A DNA stretch of 64,000 bases from Clusia tigrina (Eukaryota; Arthropoda; Insecta; Diptera; Clusiidae), in the NCBI GenBank assembly GCA_920105625.2, contig OV050030.1, forward strand, positions 405,871,034 to 405,935,033, read 5' to 3'. The notes under the pieces were generated by a model. That model was given only the letters and a program-made list of their open reading frames with translations, was not told the origin of the DNA and did not search any database. Positions within the stretch are counted from its first letter, which is position 1. The number at the start of each line of letters is the position of its first letter. A program made the translations under genes and the position numbers. This document shows, piece by piece, positions 11,960 through 22,850 of the stretch.

Positions 11960-12590
11960 TCTGTAGTCTAAAAGGGGCAAATTTAACCCCCTACTGAGAC
12001 AATGTTTTCCCCCAGACCACGGATGCATAGGATACTATGTGCCTGATCATTACCTTATAAGTCCAAAGGACTTTCGAAGGAGCCAGACCCCACGTCTTGT
12101 CAAAACTTCTCTTGTTCCGCCACAAAGCTGACCTTGATTTCGCCACCTTTAGTTCAATGTGTGATTTACAGAGAAGCCTACTTTCACCCCAAGATATTTC
12201 AACTCCCTGGATAACTGAATAGTGACCCCCTTGAGTGTTGGCTGAATAAAACCATCGACTTTCTTCCTGCTCTTAGTAAAAATAACTAAATTGGGTTTAC
12301 CGAAAGTACATTTCCCCTCACACCATATGCCTATCATATTCAGAGTATACTGTCCTTTCTTGCTGATCTGTATAATTGAGCTTCCTGCCATTAAAAGTAG
12401 GCAGTAATTTGATGTGTGGGCAAATTTCTTCAAACCTTCCCAATAGCAACACCATGGCATACCATTCAAACCTTCATTGTACAAACGTATTGGCACCAAG
12501 GCACAGAAGATACAGCTCTCAGAAATACAGCCGATCCCACCTTCTAATAATTGACATAAACTTTTGAAGCACAGAAAAGTTTTCAATAAC
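11960..12590 (-). mobile_element. LOA/Lian-type LINE, reverse transcriptase C-terminal part
   Basis: The minus frame near 12450-12190 contains a stretch typical of the region after polymerase motif C: SKKGQYTLNMIGIWC, then TFGKPNLVIFTKSRKKVDGF, QPTLKGVTIQLSRELKYLGV. After a frame change it continues with LWRNKRSFDKTWGLAPSKV and a diverged thumb segment IRHIVSYASVVWGK, where the family normally has a VVWW-like motif. The catalytic YADD is not readable; the expected place shows a degraded CLLLMAG segment. Both ends are truncated and no 3' tail was found. Confidence 0.8.
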
Positions 12591-13729
12591 TGCTGGCACT
12601 GAAGTTTTGTTAAGGAACGTGCTCAAAATTATAATGCCAAAATAAATCTAATACTAAGTCATAAGAGTATTTCATGGGTAAAGAATGTGGTTAAATGGGA
12701 TAAGCACATAAAAAGCCCACACAACAATTTTTAAAGTTAAGAAAATTTGTGGCTATAAATTTAAAGTGTATCTGAATATCTTTCAGTACAATCACCACAA
12801 CGCAGCCTCCTCCACTGTGCGTGCTTGTTAAAGGGCAGCAAATATATCATTATTATTTTATCTTATGGCAGATAAATGCCGTTTAGACACTTGTTCAAGG
12901 AAACCATCAGAATGTACACAACATCCGACAGAGGTGGAGAGTAAGGTCTTCCGCTGCCCTAGGCTTGAAGCCACTCGTCGGCCTTACAGCGACAGTTTTT
13001 AGTCAACCTAACAACAAAAGGACGATTTCTATTTAATACGCTTTAAATAATTGTATAATAACTTCCGCTGGAAACAGAATGTATGCATGTCTTATGTATG
13101 TCTTAAACTGGAGCCTGTTTAGGATGGTGTTAAATCCGTTTCAGGCTTGTAAGAATATTGCTACTCGGATGTTCTGAGGTTAAATTAATTTAGTACATTC
13201 TCATTTTATAGAAATTATGTGTGCATAGAACTGAAACTAACTCATTTCATAGTAGTCCATGGTTTTTTCCCTTCCTACAACTAATAAAAATGACCACAAA
13301 GGAAGGTGGTGAATTTTACTAATGATAAATAATGTCACTCTTGCAATCGATTAGCAGCCTCCAGGATTTCTCGGCTGATCGTTTAGTTCGTTGAAGGTAA
13401 AGTCAGCAGAACATCAATCGACCCTGATGCAAATACTATCGCAGTTTCAACCAAGTGTGGAATATATTGGCATCCAGATCATTTTTACAGTCCACATTCG
13501 GGTTTTCGATTCCTTTACGTATTTTTCACAGATTTTGTGCGATATTCCTCTTGCATCTTGTTCGCGTCCAAATTCTACTTCACTCTGGCGCAGTGGAAGG
13601 ACTCACATTAACACTTTCATGAGTCCCTTAGTTTCTTATTTAGCTGAAGATACAACCGACTGCAAACGCACTGAAAAATAAGTTACTTTATTAGTTCAGA
13701 ACACCTTAGCAGCCGATTAGAATATCATA
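12591..13729. other. No gene seen
   Basis: AT-rich DNA with short unconserved frames. A 96-codon + frame at 13391-13681 shows no domain I recognise and is probably chance. Confidence 0.45.
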
Positions 13730-13918
13730 GCCGCAGTCTGGAGCACTTAAGAGGCACTTTGAACATTCCAGCGAAACTCTGGAGTCATCTAGCGGCAATT
13801 TGGATCACTTTAGCGGCACTCTGGAACACTTCAGCGGCACTCTGGAGTCATCTAGAGGCAGTCTGGAGCAATCTAGCAGCAATTTGGAGCATTCTAGCGA
13901 CATTTTGGAACACCAAGC
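13730..13918. repeat. 21-bp minisatellite
   Basis: About nine degenerate units of exactly or nearly 21 bp, of the form CGGCACTCTGGAACACTTCAG. Because 21 is a multiple of three, the + frame at 13759-13977 reads as a seven-residue repeat (LAAIWIT, LAALWNT, SAALWSH, LEAVWSN, LAAIWSI, LATFWNT). There is no start context, splice signal or partner domain to argue that it is translated. Confidence 0.9.
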
Positions 13919-16085
13919 ACCGTGAGGACACCGAGATTTGGCCCTCTGCCAAGAGAACTAAGATCCGCCTCTATTGAACTGTCCACCGATGTGCACCGAA
14001 TAAACATACCAAATTTTTCAAACATAGTATGGAACCACATTCTCTCCAATTACATTGCTTGACTGTGCCAGTGTTTTCGTACAGCTTCGACAGCTCGTTC
14101 TTTGATCTAATTCAAAACACAACTTTGAGGAAAATTAGACCACAGAATTGGTGAAGAAATTCCCTCTTGAAAACTAACAATTCTACCGTAACGCTGATTG
14201 TCATCGCTCTGGACTCCGTATCCTCGTGTAAGCCTTGGATTTTCGGTGCTGAGTAGCGGGGATTCTATATATTATAAAAAACCACCCTAATATCTGAGAC
14301 ACCACTCTAGTGGGAGTTTCCTGAATTCTAGCTTTTATCACCTTCTTTAATCCATATTGAAGATCTGTCCCATTGTTCTTTTGAAACGATTTCAAGTCCT
14401 AATTACGTTCAAGCTTAAAGTAGTATCTCTTTGATCGTAGATGAAGGTCATAGAGTTTTTAGTTATTGGAAGGATTCGTAGTATTCTTTATAGAGCTGTG
14501 AGACTTCTTTCATGGTATGTTCCAGATCCCTATGCAAAGGTGTCAGGTTTAATGGAACTTTCGAAACTTTGTTATGCTGAGATATGGTAGATTAAACAGG
14601 TAGGTATCTTCTCTTTTCTGTTTAAAATTTGTGTCATTTACAATCTATTTTGATGGGAATACTGACTTACGAGGGCCTCTGTAAGATATCTGTTATATAT
14701 CCAATAAAGACGGTTGTAAATTGTTCATATTTGTATTCGAAAGAGTGAGTTTTCTATAATAAACTATCACAATAGGGTTCCTTACGAATATCAGCATACA
14801 GTCCATGGCAACAGTGATGTCAGCAATTGACAAGCGAATCATCCCTCCAAAGTGTCCTTCTTTAGATAATCCTATTTGAATGACAATGGTATGCGTAGAC
14901 TTTTTTACAATGTAAGTGAAATTTACATGATTACTTCAATGGAAAACTCACTTTACAGTTTGCAAGATAAATTTGAGCCCCTGCAAAGTTTGCATGCCTT
15001 CAAGCATAATCAATAAAACCGCTTTGACCGTAATTCTAGTCGGATCCTGTATTTTGTGAGAAATTCAAAAAATACTTTTGTGCTTGTAATTCGTCGCAAA
15101 AGTACCACAATGAGTTTTATGCTGCCCGCAGGCAATATACGCGCACGCATTATGTAAAATCGATACTACCGCACCGCAAATGCTGTGCTGTGCCAGGCTC
15201 AGCACTGAGTGGCGAGTACGGCCCGAAGCAACAATCATAAATAGAACTGCTGCTGGTGGTGGTGCTGCCGCTGCCCCTGCCCCATTTACCACACTCACTA
15301 TGGACGGGTAAATGTCAAAAATGTGAAGTGCATTTAACAAACATGCGACAAGCACGTTAGAAATGTTTCCATCATGGATATTTAAATACAATATTATCAG
15401 CCTGAAAGTAGCCCAAAGTGGAGCTCGTTATGTGAGAGATTTGAAACGTTGATTGCGCCCCAGCCAGAGTACAGCGGCATTTCGTCCACTCCCCTAATGT
15501 GCCGCACAAGCAGACCGAAAATACACCAAATAAGCGACTAATGAAATTTGTTTTTTGTATTTTGGTTTTTTGATTTTTGTTGCGTAGACGCTTCCCACTG
15601 GGAAATCGATTGATCAGGCAAGCAGGTGCAGTTGGAATTTGTAGATAAATGCATGCAAATGAAAGTTAGATGAAGGGTTCCAAGCTTCTGGTAAATTCTT
15701 CATGAAAATCTCAGATCCTTTTTATATACTCGTATAGTTGGTTTTTTCTTTTTGAAATCGCTAGGATGTTCATAAAGTGATCCGCCACTTATTCTTCGGT
15801 AGTATTATCATATATTCAGACCATTTTGCCCAATCTGTAAGCACTCGTTTTACACTTCCTTTCATTAAATAAGAATTTTTTCTTTTATACATGGTAAAGT
15901 GAACTCTTGCCAACAGGCCTAACCACACTGGAATGTTGAAATCAGGAGTGAATACTATTTACTATCAGTCGAATGAATTCAAGGCTTCAATTATCAGTCC
16001 ACAAATTATTTGTTTCTTAAAATTCACTTACTGAATGACTGTGACTCAACTTACTTGACTTTGGGTGAATGTTTACGAAGACTGA
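13919..16085. other. No gene seen; unique DNA
   Basis: No recognisable coding sequence. The portion around 15060-15560 is comparatively GC-rich, with a GCTGCTGGTGGTGGTGCTGC run near 15248, and looks single-copy. Its 108-codon minus frame is driven by that triplet composition. Confidence 0.45.
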
Positions 16086-16945
16086 AGTGATCTTCCGTGC
16101 TCACTTTTGATGTGGTTTTTGGTGTGAAAATCTTTCACTTTTAACGATACACCTTCAATTGTAGTTCATAGGACCCCAATTCTTATTGTTAACTGAGCCA
16201 CTAGCCATCAATCGAATTAATCCGGCAGAGGCTGCTTTCCTTCTCTTTTATGAGATCTCGAAAACTGGAAATTTCCAAATTGACTTTTGATGTGGTTTTT
16301 GGTGTGAAAATCTTTCACTTTTAACGATACACCTTCAATTGTAGTTCATAGGACCCCAATTCTTATTGTTAACTGAGTCACTAGCCATCAATCGAATTAA
16401 TCCGGCAGAGGCTGCTTTCCTTCTCTTTTATAAGATCTCGAAAACTGGACTATCCTTGGAAATTTCCAAATTGACTTTTGATGTGGTTTTTGGTGTGAAA
16501 ATCTTTCACTTTTAACGATACACCTTCAATTGTAGTTCATAGGACCCCAATTCTTATTGTTAACTGAGCCACTAGCCATCAATCGAATTAATCCGGCAGA
16601 GGCTGCTTCCCTTCTCTTTTATGAGATCTCGAAATTCAGAGTATTCTTGGCAATTTCCAAATTCTCTTTTGATATGCTTTCTGGTGTGAAATCTTTCACT
16701 CTTAACTTCTATTCTAGAGATGCTTATAAAAGTGCTTCAGAGTACACTCATTTAGATTGATAACTGAGCCACTGAACATCAGTCGCATGAATTAGGCAGA
16801 GGCTTCTTTCCTTATATTTTATAAGATTTATGATAATTGTTCAATTCTTTGCGGAAATGATACGTGAATATATAAACACTTTTTCTAAGCTTAACTACAT
16901 TTGACTTATCAATCTGGTATCAACTGAGCCATTATTTCATAAGTA
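16086..16945. repeat. Satellite-like tandem array, 180-191 bp unit
   Basis: Units begin with CTTTTGATGTGGTTTTTGG at 16102, 16282 and 16473, and a diverged fourth at about 16663 (spacings 180, 191 and ~190 bp). The 11-bp difference is an indel (actatccttgg) at the unit end. Each unit carries GTTAACTGAGCCACTAGCCA and TTAATCCGGCAGAGGCTGCT. The first three are almost identical; the fourth and partial later ones (from 16757 and 16918) decay progressively. Confidence 0.93.
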
Positions 16946-17027
16946 TATCCATAACATATGTATTTAAATAATAGAGCAGAAGAAAAATAAACAAGAAGGA
17001 AAGACTAGTGTCAATGTGGTCAAATAT

Positions 17028-17455
17028 CCTCTGGCAGGATTCGAAGCTGGAGGGTTCATAATATTCATAATTCACTCAGATTAGTCAGTGCAGAGTAATT
17101 AGGCCCAACGACAATAACCGGAATTGCCTGTCATGAGGTCATATTTGAGTAAAATAGGAAATGTTTCCACAACCATAATCGGCTAATTAGAATAGCTGTC
17201 ATATAATAATTGTTACATAATTGATGCAAGTATCAAAGATCTGCAGTGACAGATTCCTAGTATCACATGAGACACTTGAAAATATGAAGCACAATCTGCA
17301 AACCTCCACTTTACCTACAGAAAAAATTGGTGGTATTTCGAAGACAAAGTTCATCTTTTGCCTGAAAAATACTACTGGGTACACTAACTGCAGATCACCG
17401 ATTTGTGGGAAGACTTTGAAAGGCACATGTGACCATTCAATATACAAACCATAGG
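17028..17455. repeat. Interspersed repeat, copy 1 (matches 21105-21606)
   Basis: From CAGGATTCGAAGCTGGAGGG to ATTCAATATACAAACCATAG this segment is closely similar, in the same orientation, to 21105-21606. The best conserved part starts at ATAATAATTGTTACATAATT (about 17203) and continues through GAAAAAATTGGTGGTA to CTGGGTACACTAACTGCAGA. No domain is recognised in either strand's frames (77 and 93 codons). The left end resembles a tRNA B box on the minus strand (TTCGAATCCTG). Confidence 0.85.
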
Positions 17456-18869
17456 CTATATGAGTATATATTATATACACATGTTATATTTGGACTTGAA
17501 ATTTGAAACTGCAATCAAACTTGTTTCAAAGTGTTTCACTGCTTCATAAGCAGTTTCCTTTGACAGCATAGCATCATCAGCAATTGCGAATACGGTAAAT
17601 ATGTTCCTTCTTTTCCGACTGGGTGTTGTGGCTACTGCTGCCCCAGTGTTGGTATTTCGTGTGAGTTGACTCGTACGAGAGTGAGTATGTGTGTATTTGC
17701 TGCAATAATCCAAGTATTTCGGACACGCCAGCTTAAAATAAAAATTGCGTCAAATATAATAACACACACACACAACACACACTCACACATTCACATGCAC
17801 ACATACCAATGCACGCGCACACGCCAAAGCGCAAAAGTTTACATTCGCATGCAAATATAAACAAACCATAATCCGTGCCGCTGTATGTATCCGTATGCAA
17901 ATTCAGCATTTATAATTGCGTTTGTCACGTGAACACACTCGAATGGGGAGCAGGTCTGCGCGCCTAAAAGCACACTCTCGCTTCATGAGCACAAACTATG
18001 TACCGACAAGTTTGCCGATGTGGCTGGATTACGTGTCCTGCGCTGATATTAATCCCTTTTCGCATTTTTAATGTGGCGTTCATTGTACCGAACTCGCAGG
18101 CATCTGGGTATTTTTTCGTGTATGGTGTGGATTTAGGACAGCGGCTCTGTGTGCACGGCTGCAATGTCAGTTGTTCGCAGTCACTTGTGTATGATTTATA
18201 GAGGCATTCAATTAAATATTCCGCTGAAAAGTAACTTTTCATTCTTTTACACGGTTCGAAAGAGGCTCTGGAAAGGAAACAAGAGAACGCTTTACATTTA
18301 CGTATTCTTTAACTTGCATTGCTTACTTTTCAACAACTTGAGCGTCACCAGAAGAGCCTTCCAAAGCTAGTGTATGGAAAGATGTGGTTTAAGCTCTTAA
18401 ATCTGCTGTTCTAGACCAACAAACAGGAAGCAAACTGTGAACTATTCACTTAAAATCGCAGTTGACAAAATGTGAAGAGTTGTCATCAATATACAGCAAC
18501 CACAATAGCTTTCGACTAGGGAAAAATCTATGAATATGGTGGAATGTAACTTCTTCCAGTTCAATGGGTTTAAGTCACCGTCACTACCCCTGTCCTCAGT
18601 TACGGTGTAGCGGCCAAAGGGAATATTCTACAACGTAAACATCAAATTTTTATCAAAGGATTAAACATCTGTTTCAGTATGTCTTACTGGGAAGAGGATG
18701 AAAACTGCACCTAAGTCTATTCTCCACTAACAAGCTATTTACATTATTTCTAGATAAAGTGCAGCACGACATGGCATGGTCAACCCAAGTTCTTCAGAAC
18801 CAATGATCGAAGATCTTTCCTTTGTAATGTTAGAAGTAAATATGCAACTCTCTTGTTTGGGCTCTCTTG
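17456..18869. other. Unique island with CA repeats
   Basis: CA-rich tracts at 17760-17825. The 17640-18200 portion is GC-richer and transposon-free. No gene is recognised. Confidence 0.45.
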
Positions 18870-19690
18870 GAGGCACTTAGTTGACCGAACTGCACCATGG
18901 GTCCTTGCCAATATTTCTTATGTGGTCCTTTATCCCGTTAACAGCCCCTGCTAAACTCATACCGATAAATGGCTCTGGTTCCATTGGACGACCCGCAGAT
19001 GCACAGTTTGCCAATTCATAAGCTAATTCGGTCCCCTGTACACCAAATTGTCCTCGAATAAGTTCAAATAAATTCCACCTTGCGATGCAGTTAAATCTTG
19101 ACTTCAATTCTTGGACAATTTTTTAAGTGGTTAACGTGTTTTCGAAGGCCTTCAGTACAGCCTGACTGTCACTACTGACGCTAAGCTGTTTACCGCGCCA
19201 TTTCATCTCAATTATGCAGTCCGCTACATTCAATATAGCGATTTGAATATCGTTGCCTTACTTCCCATAGCTGAAAATCATCTGGCATTTTCATTCGGAC
19301 ATTCAGTTCTCTTTTAAGTTTTGGATCTATCTGTGAACAAAACTTTCGCCAGGTATCCTACAAGTCATTCTGGATGCCTCCTATGTTCCTTTGTCGGAAA
19401 GCTGACTTTTTACTTTCTCCCAAAAATACTCTATGAGTTTACCTTGCGGTGCCAGAAACAGCCTGGTGCTCTGACAGCCTATTGAACATCTCTCTGTGTC
19501 CCAAGTTCTTTTCGTCGTACCAATATCCGTATGAGTATAACCGACATATCGTTTCCATCGCCTCCTGTTGAGTCATAGTATCCAATGGCGGCAAGCATGC
19601 AGAGCGTCACCAGATGTAGTGCTCATGGCGCCCGTAATGCTCAAGAATACACTTCGCTGCAGTCTGTTTAACCCCAAACATGGGGACTTA
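18870..19690 (-). mobile_element. LOA/Lian-type LINE remnant: RT end plus RNase H
   Basis: Several minus frames joined by frameshifts give the order expected of these elements. First comes the RT-end segment LPPLDTMTQQEAM and CRLYSYGYWYDEKNLG (about 19600-19500), then a spacer, the RNase H start LFTDRSKT (Gly of TDGS replaced by Arg, about 19340), and VSSDSQAVLKAFENT with the third acidic residue (about 19170-19130). The last block keeps GVQGTELAYELA (catalytic His segment degraded: WVPGH reads as IRGQF) and ends with GRPMEPEPFIGMSL at about 18960. Stops and frame changes are numerous. No 3' tail is recognised. Confidence 0.8.
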
Positions 19691-21060
19691 ACCCCAGTTC
19701 TGTGTCAGCAGACTACAGCAGCATACAAAATTATGGGGCTTTGTACAACCAAGATACACCAGCGGGCTACAAACCCGCATAGAGAGGGACTGGAATATAT
19801 GATTGGAGGCCCCTTTCATAGTATTACAAAATATGTAATTGTGGCTGATGTGTGCCGCCTGGTGCTATCAAGCACTAGACCGCAAATTTGGAGAATGCCG
19901 TACAATAATTTCGAGAATAATTAACCACACCTTTGGAGACTTTAAGCCAGTAGTTTGGGCAATATTGGAAGAAGTGCGAGTTTCTCTTAATACTCACTGC
20001 TTCCAGCTGTAGAAAAGGCAATTCATTGACTGTGCAGAACTAGAATTAAGAAACAGAGCAAATAATCATTCAGTTCTTCTAGAATGAAGATCCAAAGCAA
20101 ATAATCATTCAGTTCTTCAGCTTTTACACAGTATTTTGTTAACTCTTAAGAGCAGTGGTGAAAGATCTTCACTTCACCCACGAAACATCTCATCTCTTGT
20201 CTCGACCACAGCAAGTATTTCATCTTGAAGAGTGTGAAATTAATTTTTCATTATGGTGAGACTCGAAACAACATCCCAATAAAATGCCACACAAGTAACC
20301 AACTTATAATTAGTTAGCAACATTACTCGTACTTAAATATTTATGAGTCTGTGTGCTTGGTTGCATAGAGCAATGAACCCCATTTGTCATTGTTTGTTTT
20401 CTCCTTTATACGCTCTTGTAATTGTATTTCTTTCTTTATTTTGTTTTGTTTTTAATTGTATTTACTTTTTTTTTTTGCAAAAATTAATTGAATGCGATTC
20501 AGCGTTCTCATAAATCACCGCTAGTGGAGCTTTTTTCTTTGTTTCTATTTTTGCCATACCAACATGTGTAAAATGCACTCCAATGGCGTAATGAGAAAGC
20601 AACAACGGCATTGAGTTACGAGCCCAGTTTTCTCCCCCATTTGCACAGACCACATTCCACTAACAAATTTAATTACTTCTGTGTTATTGGGTAATAAAAA
20701 GTTGTGTAAACGTTGCAGTGATTAATAAAACAAAACAACAACAAGCAAGTATTCGAACAACGAAATAAGTATAAAACAGCGTATGAGTATCTAGTCAGAT
20801 AATTGACTTTGGTCTAACGGAGCGTGGAGTGCAATGAATCTGTAATATTAATTTTTGCAGTCTTTTATAAGCCACGAAACACTGAAGTGGTAGGACTGAA
20901 GTTTCCACGGAATATGCACCTTACAGTTGACGTAAATAGTAAGAACAAAAATAATATTATAATACATGCTACGAGTGATGAAAAAGTATGTGTAAGAGGT
21001 TTAAAAAAGTTGTCTTACAAAGAGATTATTTTAACCATTTCCAAGATCTACTTTAAATTG
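19691..21060. other. No gene seen; one short duplication
   Basis: Contains a tandem duplication of about 45 bp at 20055-20125 (GCAAATAATCATTCAGTTCT twice). The 20300-20720 part is transposon-free with T- and A-rich runs. No coding sequence is recognised. Confidence 0.45.
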
Positions 21061-21104
21061 TCGTCCTTCGTAGTCTGGAGCAGACTAGTGTCGCAGTCGT
21101 GGGC
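21061..21104 (+). mobile_element. SINE head fragment
   Basis: The sequence GTAGTCTGGAGCAGACTAGT at 21070 continues TGTCGCAGTCGTGGGCTTGA. It matches the start of the SINE copy at 21610 (GTAGTCTGGAGCAGGCTAGT) and is cut off by the interspersed repeat at 21105. The tRNA-like head therefore occurs on both sides of that repeat. Confidence 0.55.
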
Positions 21105-21606
21105 TTGAATCCAGGATTCGAAGCTGGAGGGCTCAGACTATCAATAATTCACGCAGATTAGTCATTGCAGTGTGATTAGGTGCACCGCCAATACTCAAAT
21201 TGCCTGTCATGTGAGATCATACTTCAGTAAAATAGGGGATCATTCTATCAATCATACTCGGCAAAACAGAATAGTTGCCATATAATAATTGTTACATAAT
21301 TGATGCAAGTATCAAAGGACTGCAGTGACAGATTCCTAGTATCACATGAGACACTTGAAAATATGAAGCACAATCTGCAAACAATGACTTTACCCACAGA
21401 AAAAATTGGTGGTAATTCGAAGGCAAAGTTCATCTTTTGCCTGAAAAATACTCCTGGGTACACTAACTGCAGATCATCATTCGATCATTCGAAGGCAAGG
21501 TTCTACTTTTTTCAGTTACCTCAAGAATTCTCTTGGATGCCAATAGCAGATTCCTGATATGTAGAAGATTTCGAAAGGCACATGTGACAATTCAATATAC
21601 ACACTA
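21105..21606. repeat. Interspersed repeat, copy 2 (matches 17028-17455)
   Basis: Same repeat and orientation as at 17028, about 4.08 kb away. This copy has extra sequence around 21477-21565 that is missing from copy 1, so copy 1 carries a deletion or this one an insertion. It is flanked on both sides by tRNA-derived SINE head sequence. Confidence 0.85.
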
Positions 21607-21609
21607 TAG

Positions 21610-21755
21610 GCCGTTAGTAGTCTGGAGCAGGCTAGTTTCGCACTAGTGTATGTCCTCAAAATGCTTGTATCTAAATCTTTTTCTCTTCGAGTCGAAGAAC
21701 TCATTTTCCCAAACCCCGTGCAGATATATTTATGTATGGTGTAAGGTATAATATT
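21610..21755 (+). mobile_element. tRNA-derived SINE, copy G
   Basis: Degraded tRNA-like head, then the family body: AAAATGCTTGTATCTAAATC, TTTTCTCTTCGAGTCGAAGA, ACTCATTTTCCCAAACCCC, and the end TATGGTGTAAGGTATAATAT. Order and spacing match the copies at 41525, 43010, 45630 and 48610. Confidence 0.75.
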
Positions 21756-21786
21756 AATTTCGGAAGCCCTTTTCTAGAGAGTCTGT

Positions 21787-21872
21787 GGCATTATATCTTT
21801 CAGATCTAACAAAATGTATAAACAACTTCGGCATTATCTCTTTCAGATCTAACAAAATGTATAAACAACTCC
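21787..21872. repeat. 43-bp tandem duplication
   Basis: Two almost identical copies starting GGCATTATATCTTTCAGATC at 21787 and GGCATTATCTCTTTCAGATC at 21830. Confidence 0.9.
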
Positions 21873-22079
21873 GGCTGGTTGTAATTTATAGTATATCAGC
21901 ATATTTAGTTACGCGAGGATATGTCATCAAAACCGTACTAGCGCTAATTGGGCGACCCGAGGGTTTGTCAGCCTTTATATCTTATCTACCTAAGATATAA
22001 TAAATAAGTAAAATACTTTAAATTGTCATAATTCCCTAAAAAGGTACCGATAGTTAAATTTGACAATCATGACAACTCA

Positions 22080-22395
22080 TTGAAAGCAATTCAATAGAAC
22101 GACTGAATGGTATGTAGACCTGCTTCTTTCCATACTCCACTACAACCCAACAAAAACATTTAAATAGGAGGACTGAATGGTATGTAGTCCTGTTCCTTTC
22201 CACACACCACTAAATCCCTTCGCAAGCAGTTCAATAGGACGACTGAATGGTACGTAGTCCTGTTCCTTTCCATACACTACTACAACCCATCGAAAACAAT
22301 TCAATAGGGCGACAATTCAACAGTAGTCCTGGTACATTCCATACACCACTGCAACCCATCGAAAGCAGTTCAATAGGATGTCTGAAGGGTATATA
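22080..22395. repeat. 70-bp minisatellite
   Basis: Five units of about 70 bp marked by CAGTTCAATAGGACGACTGA-like starts near 22087, 22157, 22227, 22297 and 22366, each with a TGGTATGTAGTCCTGTTCCT block and a TTTCCATACACCACTACAAC block. The fourth unit lacks part of the middle. The array stops at the A-tail of the LINE fragment at 22397. Confidence 0.9.
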
Positions 22396-22396
22396 T

Positions 22397-22850
22397 ATTT
22401 TTTTTTTTTCATTTTTATTTCTCGGATCAACTAGTGGAATATAGCACTCAGACTACAGGACATCCTTTGTACTATATTTGTCGTTCCATTTTAATTTTCT
22501 TTGAATCGGCCAAATTTGTGTACAAACTTTAATAGATCCTGTGTCTCTAAGCAGTCAGATTTTGCACTACTTAAGATGTTAAGATGATTTTGCACTACTT
22601 AAGATGTTAAGATGATTTTGCACTACTCGAACCTGATTCTAGCGAAAGATAAGCACAAAAAGTGGTAAACAGTCTCATCTTCCTATTCGCAGGCCTGGCA
22701 AGATGCACTGTCTGCAATGTCTGTCTTTTGCATATGCTTAGCCCATGAAGGCTATATAGTCATGTCCTTTTTCTGCACCACCGCCTCTCCCTTACTTAAC
22801 TTGGATGTGGCATTTTAGGGTAACAAATCTGGCACCTCCAGGAGTACGAC
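22397..22850 (-). mobile_element. LOA/Lian-type LINE 3' end with A-tail
   Basis: On the minus strand the C-terminal knuckle reads ASCQACE, stop, EDETVYHFLCLSFARIR. After it come LLKFVHKFGRF and YSTKDVL, and the element ends in an A-rich tail (complement of the T run at 22399-22410). Inside lies a recent 28-bp tandem amplification (GATTTTGCACTACTTAAGAT at 22558 and 22586, partial at 22614) that breaks the frame. The A-rich tail differs from the ACCT and AATCT tails of the other related fragments. Confidence 0.75.

Noticed and set aside
22080..22395. CRISPR-like array
   Set aside because: Units are contiguous 70-bp tandem repeats without unique spacers, and the genome is eukaryotic.
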